The notes under the pieces are model-generated. The model worked only from the letters and a program-made list of their open reading frames with translations, did not search any database and was not told where the DNA came from. Shown here in pieces: positions 15,035 to 19,194 of a DNA stretch of 19,194 nt (its first letter is position 1; each line of letters opens with the position of its first letter). Location of the stretch: NCBI GenBank assembly GCA_945861255.1, contig CAMAUG010000036.1, forward strand, positions 1 to 19,194, read 5' to 3'. Source of the stretch: Candidatus Sulfopaludibacter sp. SbA3 (GTDB lineage Bacteria > Acidobacteriota > Terriglobia > Bryobacterales > Bryobacteraceae). A program made the translations under genes and the position numbers.

Positions 15035-15948
15035 TGGGACCCGCCTCTGCTTCTGAATTGGGCGCGGCCATCGAGCGATACATGGCGGAGCTGGTCCGGC
15101 GCAACGCATCGCCGCACACCATTCGAAACTACCGATCCGATCTGACGCAATTTCTCGAGTTTTTCTCTCCCCCCAGTGCACAGCCGCCGGCGCCCGCGGC
15201 GATCGACGTGCACCTGTTGCGCGAATGGCTGGCCGGCCTCCACGGGAAAAAGCTGGACCCCCTATCGGTGCGCCGAAAGCTGGCGGCCGCGCGCTCATTC
15301 TTTCAGTATTTGGTGCGTGAAAAAACGGTGGCCACCAACGTCGCGAAGCTGCTACGCACGCCCAAGGCGCCCGGGCGCATTCCCGCGGCGCCCACCGCGG
15401 AGCAGACCAACGCGCTTGTGGATGGCGTGGCGCTCGACAGCTTCAAGCGACCGTACCCCGAACGCGACCTGGCGATTTTCGAACTCCTGTACGGCTGCGG
15501 CCTACGCGTGAGCGAACTGGTGGCGTTAAACGTGGAAGACTTCGATTTGCGGGAGCGCTGGGTCCGGGTGCTGGGCAAGGGCCGCAAGGAGCGCCAGGTG
15601 CCGTTCGCGACAAAGGCCGCCGCGGCGCTCGAGAAATATCTGGCGAAACGCGCCGCCGCGCAGGGCGAGCGGGCGTTGCTGGTCAACCACCGCGGCAGCC
15701 GGCTGACGGATCACAGCACGCGGGAAATCGTAAAATTTTACGCGCGCATGATTTCGGGCGCTTCCTTGCATCCGCACAGTCTGCGTCACGCCTACGCAAC
15801 GCACCTGCTATCGGACGGTGCGGACCTTCGCGCGATTCAGGAATTGCTGGGGCACGCGCAGCTTTCCACCACACAGAAGTACACGCAGGTTTCGCTCACG
15901 GATTTAATGGCGGTGTACGACAAAGCCCATCCGAGAGCGCGGAAATAG
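15034..15948 (+). CDS. xerC: Tyrosine recombinase XerC/XerD
   Basis: The 304-residue product is the right size for a Xer recombinase, which resolves chromosome dimers at dif near the terminus. The SAM-like N-terminal domain covers about 5-95 (SPHTIRNYRSDLTQFLEF). The catalytic set is complete: Arg158 (GCGLRVSEL), Lys182 (LGKGRKER), His248 and Arg251 (HSLRHAYATHLL), His274 (LGHAQLSTTQ) and nucleophile Tyr283 (QKYTQV). The ATG overlaps the amidase stop (TGATG). The symbol xerC is chosen because trmFO-xerC is a common gene neighbourhood; XerD cannot be excluded from sequence alone. Nothing suggests a prophage or integron integrase, since no att-like repeats or phage genes are adjacent. It ends 13 bp before the convergent efp stop codon. 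Confidence 0.9.
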   Translation: MGPASASELGAAIERYMAELVRRNASPHTIRNYRSDLTQFLEFFSPPSAQPPAPAAIDVHLLREWLAGLHGKKLDPLSVRRKLAAARSFFQYLVREKTVATNVAKLLRTPKAPGRIPAAPTAEQTNALVDGVALDSFKRPYPERDLAIFELLYGCGLRVSELVALNVEDFDLRERWVRVLGKGRKERQVPFATKAAAALEKYLAKRAAAQGERALLVNHRGSRLTDHSTREIVKFYARMISGASLHPHSLRHAYATHLLSDGADLRAIQELLGHAQLSTTQKYTQVSLTDLMAVYDKAHPRARK

Positions 15949-15961
15949 CCGGGCGTCTGGA

Positions 15962-16519
15962 TCAGGCTCGTTCCAGGTAGGCCATCTCCGAAGTGGAAAC
16001 GCGGATTTTCTCGCCTTCGTTGATGAACGGGGGTACCTGCACGATCAGGCCGGTTTCGGTCTTGGCCGGCTTGGTGACGTTAGAGACGGTCGCGCCTTTC
16101 AGGCCGGGCTCGGTTTCGACCACGGTAAGATCGACGGTCGGCGGCAGTTCAATGCCCATGGGCGCGCCTTCATAAAACTCCACTTCCACTTTCAGGTTGG
16201 GGATCAGGAAGTTGGTGGCGTCGCCGAGAAAATCGCGCGTCAGGTGCATCTGCTCGAAGGTCTCGATGTTCATGAAGTGGAAATACTCGCCGTCGTCATA
16301 GAGGAACTCCATTTCATGTTGGTCGAGCGATGCTCTTTCCACCTTGTCTTCCGATGAGAAGCGGTGCTCGATCATGGTGCCGGAGCTGAACCTACGCATC
16401 TTCACCTGCACGAAGCCGCGCAAGTTGCCCGGCGTGCGATGCTCCATCTTGAAAATGGAAAATAGTTCGTTATTCCACTTGATGACCATGCCGGGACGCA
16501 GATGTGTTGCGGAAATCAT
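15962..16519 (-). CDS. efp: Elongation factor P with atypical tip loop
   Basis: EF-P binds between the ribosomal P and E sites and rescues stalling at polyproline. The 185-residue product has the three usual beta-barrel domains: a KOW-like N-terminus, the OB domain with DDGEYFHFMNIETFEQ, and a C-terminal OB with GLIVQVPPFINEGEKIRV. In the domain I tip the usual PGKGxAF is PGNLRGF. The position of E. coli Lys34 (also the Arg32 and Bacillus Lys32 sites) is Asn32, with Leu33-Arg34 next. None of the known lysine or arginine modifications would fit in the same place. No epmA, epmB or earP is in the window. The start has no clear ribosome-binding site. A TGCTACACT extended -10-like box at 16533-16541 would give a very short leader. 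Confidence 0.95.
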   Translation of the reverse strand: MISATHLRPGMVIKWNNELFSIFKMEHRTPGNLRGFVQVKMRRFSSGTMIEHRFSSEDKVERASLDQHEMEFLYDDGEYFHFMNIETFEQMHLTRDFLGDATNFLIPNLKVEVEFYEGAPMGIELPPTVDLTVVETEPGLKGATVSNVTKPAKTETGLIVQVPPFINEGEKIRVSTSEMAYLERA

Positions 16520-16547
16520 ATGGGGAAACTTCAGTGTAGCAGAGGCC

Positions 16548-16639
16548 GAATTAAGGGGACAGACTACTCAATCCCCGAATTCCGCTAGTCCGGCGCAGGG
16601 CGGCGAATTCGGCGATTGAGTAGCATGTCGCCATAATTC
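16548..16639. repeat. 92-bp REP/MITE-like palindromic element
   Basis: Two arms of 35 bp, 16548-16582 and 16605-16639, are inverted copies in one continuous register with 30 of 35 positions matching. The inner 19 bp (CTACTCAATCCCCGAATTC, 16564-16582, against 16605-16623) have one mismatch. The 22-nt centre (16583-16604) is GC-rich. The outer part carries AATTAAGGGGACAGACT. It resembles short palindromes found near REP-associated (RAYT/IS200-like) transposases in Acidobacteriota; this link is from memory and unverified. No transposase is present. It fills the efp-guaB spacer and could also act as a transcriptional insulator between the divergent genes. Confidence 0.8.
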
Positions 16640-16649
16640 CGGTTGTATC

Positions 16650-18128
16650 ATGTATGAATACACGCGCATGATCCCCGACATCATTCCGGAAGGCCTAACG
16701 TTTGACGACATCCTGTTGCTGCCCGCGCGTAGCGACGTGGTCCCGGCGGAAACCGATACCCGCACCTGGGTCACGCGCAAGATCGGGCTGAACATTCCCA
16801 TTGTCAGCGCGGCCATGGATACGGTTACGGAATCGCATCTGGCGATCGCGCTTGCGCAGCAGGGCGGCATCGGCGTCATTCACCGCAACATGACCATCGA
16901 ACGGCAGGCCGAGGAAGTGGACCGGGTGAAGCGCTCGGAGAGCGGCATGATCGTGGACCCGGTGACCATCGACCCTGAGCACAAGATTTCCGACGCGCTC
17001 GAAGTGATGAAACGCTATCGCATCTCCGGCGTTCCGGTGACCAAGAACGGCAAGCTGGTGGGCATCCTGACCAACCGGGACTTACGCTTCGAGACCCGCT
17101 ACGATCTACCGGTTTCAAGCGTGATGACGAAGGAGAACCTCATCACGGTTGGAGTGGGCACCACGCTTGAAGAAGCCGAGGCGATTCTACACCAGCATCG
17201 CGTTGAAAAATTGCTGGTGGTGGATGAACACTATTACCTGAAAGGCTTGATCACGGTAAAGGATATCCAGAAGAAATTGAAGTATCCGAATGCCGCGAAA
17301 GACGCGCAGGGCCGTTTGCGTGTGGCCGCGGCACTCGGCTCCGCCGGCGATTGCGTGGAGCGCGCCCAGGAGCTGGTGAAGCGCAAGGTGGATTTGCTGG
17401 CCATCGATTCCGCGCACGGCCACAGCGGCCGCGTGATGGAGGCGATCAAGGCGGTGAAGCACGCACTACCGGACGTCCAATTGATCGCGGGAAACGTCGC
17501 GACATATGAAGGCGCGCGCGACCTGATTGCGCTGGGCGTGGACGGCGTGAAGGTGGGCATCGGGCCCGGGTCCATCTGCACCACGCGCGTGGTGAGCGGA
17601 GCGGGCGTGCCGCAGATCACCGCCATCGCCGAATGCGCCAAGGCCGCGGTGGGCACGGGCGTGCCGCTGATCGCCGACGGCGGCATCAAATTTTCTGGCG
17701 ACGTGACCAAGGCCATCGCGGCCGGCGCCGATTGCGTGATGATCGGCAGCCTGCTGGCGGGAACCGAGGAATCGCCAGGCGAGACGATTCTCTATCAGGG
17801 CCGCACATTCAAGAGCTATCGCGGCATGGGTTCGATGGGGGCCATGTCGCAGGGTTCAGCCGACCGCTATTCGCAAGACGCTTCCGAAGGCGGCAAGCTG
17901 GTTCCCGAAGGCATCGAGGGCCGCGTCCCGTACAAAGGCATGTTGGCCGATCTGGTCTACCAACTAGTGGGCGGCCTGCGCGCGGGCATGGGCTACTGCG
18001 GATGCGCCACCATCGGCGAACTGCGCGCGAACGTGAAGTTCGTGCGGCTGACCTCGGCGGGCTTGCGTGAGAGTCACGTGCATGACGTGATTATCACCAA
18101 GGAAGCGCCGAATTACCGGCTGGAGTAG
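16650..18128 (+). CDS. guaB: Inosine-5'-monophosphate dehydrogenase
   Basis: This cytoplasmic enzyme oxidises IMP to XMP with NAD+, the committed step to GMP. The product is 492 residues, normal for bacterial IMPDH. EGLTFDDILLLPARSDVVP opens the barrel, and a CBS-domain pair (about 96-215) lies inserted as usual (ISGVPVTKNGKLVGILTNRD and VEKLLVVDEHYYLKGLITVK). The active-site loop is GIGPGSICTTRVVSG with Cys310. GSLLAGTEESPGE and YRGMGSMGAMSQG complete the IMP site and flap region. ATG at 16650 is given; ATG at 16668 (MIPDIIPEG) is an alternative closer to the common family start. Neither has a clear ribosome-binding site. It is not followed by guaA. Confidence 0.96.
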   Translation: MYEYTRMIPDIIPEGLTFDDILLLPARSDVVPAETDTRTWVTRKIGLNIPIVSAAMDTVTESHLAIALAQQGGIGVIHRNMTIERQAEEVDRVKRSESGMIVDPVTIDPEHKISDALEVMKRYRISGVPVTKNGKLVGILTNRDLRFETRYDLPVSSVMTKENLITVGVGTTLEEAEAILHQHRVEKLLVVDEHYYLKGLITVKDIQKKLKYPNAAKDAQGRLRVAAALGSAGDCVERAQELVKRKVDLLAIDSAHGHSGRVMEAIKAVKHALPDVQLIAGNVATYEGARDLIALGVDGVKVGIGPGSICTTRVVSGAGVPQITAIAECAKAAVGTGVPLIADGGIKFSGDVTKAIAAGADCVMIGSLLAGTEESPGETILYQGRTFKSYRGMGSMGAMSQGSADRYSQDASEGGKLVPEGIEGRVPYKGMLADLVYQLVGGLRAGMGYCGCATIGELRANVKFVRLTSAGLRESHVHDVIITKEAPNYRLE

Positions 18129-18157
18129 CGCATGGGCCGGATCGGCGCGGCTAACGC

Positions 18158-18199
18158 CCACTTACTATTGGAGGAATCGCCAAATCGCTCCTGAAGTGG
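18158..18199. terminator. Possible hairpin between convergent guaB and the toxin gene
   Basis: CCACTT (18158-18163) pairs with AAGTGG (18194-18199), and inside it GGAG (18170-18173) pairs with CTCC (18188-18191), leaving an asymmetric internal loop. The site is 30-70 bp after the guaB stop, where a terminator serving both convergent units is expected. There is no T-run on either strand, so intrinsic termination is doubtful. Nothing else stands out in 18129-18241. Confidence 0.3.
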
Positions 18200-18241
18200 T
18201 CTGACGCGGTTTCGGAATCCAGATCTTGCCGACGGCGAACT

Positions 18242-18547
18242 CTATTGCCCACTTGTGTAGGCCGTACCTTGTTCACGGCTACCGTGAATGATTCTGGAAA
18301 CGATGATGTGTTTCTTGGCCTCGCGGTAGTAAACGATGTAGTCGCCAATGGGCAGAGCCCGGACGCCCGCCTCAATTTCATCGCGGACGGTTCCCGCTCC
18401 GGGTGCGGCGGCAAGCACCAAGAGGCGTTTCGTGAGCAACTCCACGAATTTATTCGCTCGTTCAAGACTTGCGGAGTTCGTCGCGATGTACAGCCAGATC
18501 TGGTCGAGGTCATGCTCCGCGGCCGCGGAGATGCGGAGCTTCTTCAC
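18242..18547 (-). CDS. parE: RelE/ParE-family toxin
   Basis: The 101-residue product is typical of ParE-like toxins: an N-terminal helical hairpin (ISAAAEHDLDQIWLYIATNS, 7-26), a second helix, then a beta sheet with RALPIGDYIVYYREAKKHII and VSRIIHGSRE near the end. ParE members usually poison DNA gyrase, while RelE members cut mRNA on the ribosome. The HDLDQIWLYI opening and the PIGDYIVYYR strand favour ParE, but the activity is inferred. The start overlaps the stop of the antitoxin gene by 4 bp (ATGA), the normal antitoxin-first arrangement. It is convergent with guaB. Confidence 0.88.
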   Translation of the reverse strand: MKKLRISAAAEHDLDQIWLYIATNSASLERANKFVELLTKRLLVLAAAPGAGTVRDEIEAGVRALPIGDYIVYYREAKKHIIVSRIIHGSREQGTAYTSGQ

Positions 18548-18831
18548 GTTCTGCGGATTTTTGCCCGCGCGGCGGACAGGCGCTGTTTCCCTCGCGATTT
18601 CACGCGGTCAACCAGTTCGTGAATCGTGCTTACGTTGTAGTCGGAATATTCGCCACGATCCACTGCTTCGAATCCGGCACGAACACCTCGTCGCAGTGCC
18701 TCAAGCCGCTGGTCACGCTCCGCCAAAAGGCGCAAGCCTTCGCGCACGACCTCGCTCGCGGTTTGATACATACCGGAGGCGACCTTGGCGTTGACCAGTT
18801 GTTCCAGCTCGGAAGTGAGTGACACGTTCAT
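18544..18831 (-). CDS. parD: ParD-family antitoxin
   Basis: The 95-residue product opens with a ribbon-helix-helix DNA-binding domain (MNVSLTSELEQLVNAKVASG then YQTASEVVREGLRLLAER), the hallmark of ParD/CopG-type antitoxins. The charged C-terminal half (about 45-95) would wrap the toxin. It neutralises the downstream ParE-like toxin and, by family precedent, represses its own promoter. The length is normal. It starts 85 bp after the xseA stop on the same strand and has its own candidate promoter and palindrome just upstream. Confidence 0.9.
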   Translation of the reverse strand: MNVSLTSELEQLVNAKVASGMYQTASEVVREGLRLLAERDQRLEALRRGVRAGFEAVDRGEYSDYNVSTIHELVDRVKSRGKQRLSAARAKIRRT

Positions 18832-18850
18832 TGAGACGTTTCGACGAACT

Positions 18851-18887
18851 CTAACGTGAGGTTAGCCCCTATAGCAGAAAATGTCAA
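18851..18887 (-). promoter_or_regulatory. Candidate parDE promoter with overlapping operator palindrome
   Basis: Read on the minus strand, a perfect TTGACA (18882-18887) is followed after 17 bp by TAACCT (18859-18864), a weak -10. The -10 is overlapped by the perfect inverted repeat CTAAC-GTGAG-GTTAG (18851-18865), about 20 bp upstream of the parD start. A palindrome covering the -10 fits ParD ribbon-helix-helix autorepression. Both elements were found by eye. Confidence 0.5.
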
Positions 18888-18916
18888 AGTTGGTTATCGA
18901 CTGTGTCGTTGGAGGA

Positions 18917-19194
18917 TTAGCGAACCAAGGCCACGATCTTTCCTTGGGCTAGGCGGACATCGATTTCCGCGCCCACCGGGGCGTCTTCCGGCGATTTTAC
19001 GATTTTTCCGCCGTGCTCCACGATGGCGTAGCCGCGCTCCAGAATCGTCAGCGGACTGAGCTGTTTCAAGTGCGCGTCCAGCGGCGCGAGGCGGGTGCGC
19101 GCGCGGCTTAACCGAAGGCGCAAGGATTGTGCGGCAGCCGCGTCGCACGCCTCCAACCTGCGGCGGACCGCGGCAAATTTCAGACGGAGGTCAA
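18917..19194 (-). CDS. xseA: Exodeoxyribonuclease VII large subunit (C-terminal end only)
   Basis: The frame is open to the right edge and stops at TAA 18917-18919, so only the last ~91 residues are seen. The helical region (RLRLSRARTRLAPLDAHLKQ) followed by LSPLTILERGYAIV and a short beta region ending GKIVALVR is the XseA C-terminal signature. Exonuclease VII degrades single-stranded DNA from both ends in repair. An apparent TTG start at 19156 is not real, because the coding frame continues beyond it. The small subunit gene xseB, often directly downstream, is not found; the parDE pair occupies that place. Confidence 0.88.
   Translation of the reverse strand, partial: DLRLKFAAVRRRLEACDAAAAQSLRLRLSRARTRLAPLDAHLKQLSPLTILERGYAIVEHGGKIVKSPEDAPVGAEIDVRLAQGKIVALVR

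Noticed and set aside
15034..15948. Phage or integron integrase marking a mobile island
   Set aside because: Length and motifs fit a chromosomal Xer protein, it is coupled to trmFO/amidase, and no att repeats or phage genes are seen.
19156..19194. TTG at 19156 as the true start of the xseA-like frame
   Set aside because: The frame continues open to the window edge with helical, XseA-like sequence, and XseA is normally over 400 residues.

Overview
The window is high-GC bacterial chromosomal DNA. It most likely comes from an Acidobacteriota of the Solibacter/Bryobacter type. This is inferred from the large PSCyt1-DUF1549-LamG-DUF1553 protein (expanded in Planctomycetota, Verrucomicrobiota and Solibacteres), two Tat-type secreted enzymes, and a mix of ordinary housekeeping genes with short compact operons. 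Species identity cannot be fixed without a search. No rRNA, tRNA, CRISPR array or intact insertion sequence was seen.

Layout. (1) 1-2877, minus: the N-terminal ~959 residues of a secreted cytochrome-type DUF1549/DUF1553 protein, running off the left edge. (2) 3074-6314, plus: a two-gene secreted-enzyme unit, namely a Tat-exported FMN-dependent 2-hydroxyacid oxidase-like protein and a 676-residue alpha/beta-hydrolase with a GFSLGG nucleophile elbow. (3) 6325-9495, minus: a tight four-gene run, coaD -> class I aminotransferase -> short mannose-6-phosphate isomerase -> polytopic membrane protein, with gaps of only 4-6 bp. (4) 9496-9801: an intergenic spacer with a ~138-bp array of degenerate 14-bp GC-rich tandem repeats and a candidate coaD promoter. 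(5) 9802-15948, plus: a zinc-ribbon/AIM24-family protein, a class II Fic protein with an unrecognised C-terminal half, trmFO, a Tat-type amidase and a XerC/D recombinase; from Fic onward the genes abut or overlap. (6) 15962-16519, minus: elongation factor P with an atypical tip loop. (7) 16548-16639: a 35-bp-arm imperfect inverted repeat (REP/MITE-like) between efp and guaB. (8) 16650-18128, plus: guaB. (9) 18242-18831, minus: a ParD/ParE-type toxin-antitoxin pair with a plausible promoter and overlapping palindromic operator. (10) 18917-19194, minus: the C-terminal end of xseA, cut by the right edge.

How the genes work together. Most of the window is core metabolism and information processing: CoA synthesis (coaD), amino acid and sugar-phosphate interconversion, tRNA m5U54 formation (trmFO), chromosome dimer resolution (xer), polyproline translation (efp), GMP synthesis (guaB) and DNA repair (xseA). 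The accessory layer is the secreted-enzyme block at the left, the Fic gene, the amidase set between trmFO and xer, the ParDE module and the two repeat structures. I found no convincing multi-gene undescribed system. The most unusual items are the Fic protein with its unknown C-terminal domain, the EF-P tip loop without the usual modifiable residue, the 92-bp palindromic element and the 14-bp repeat array.
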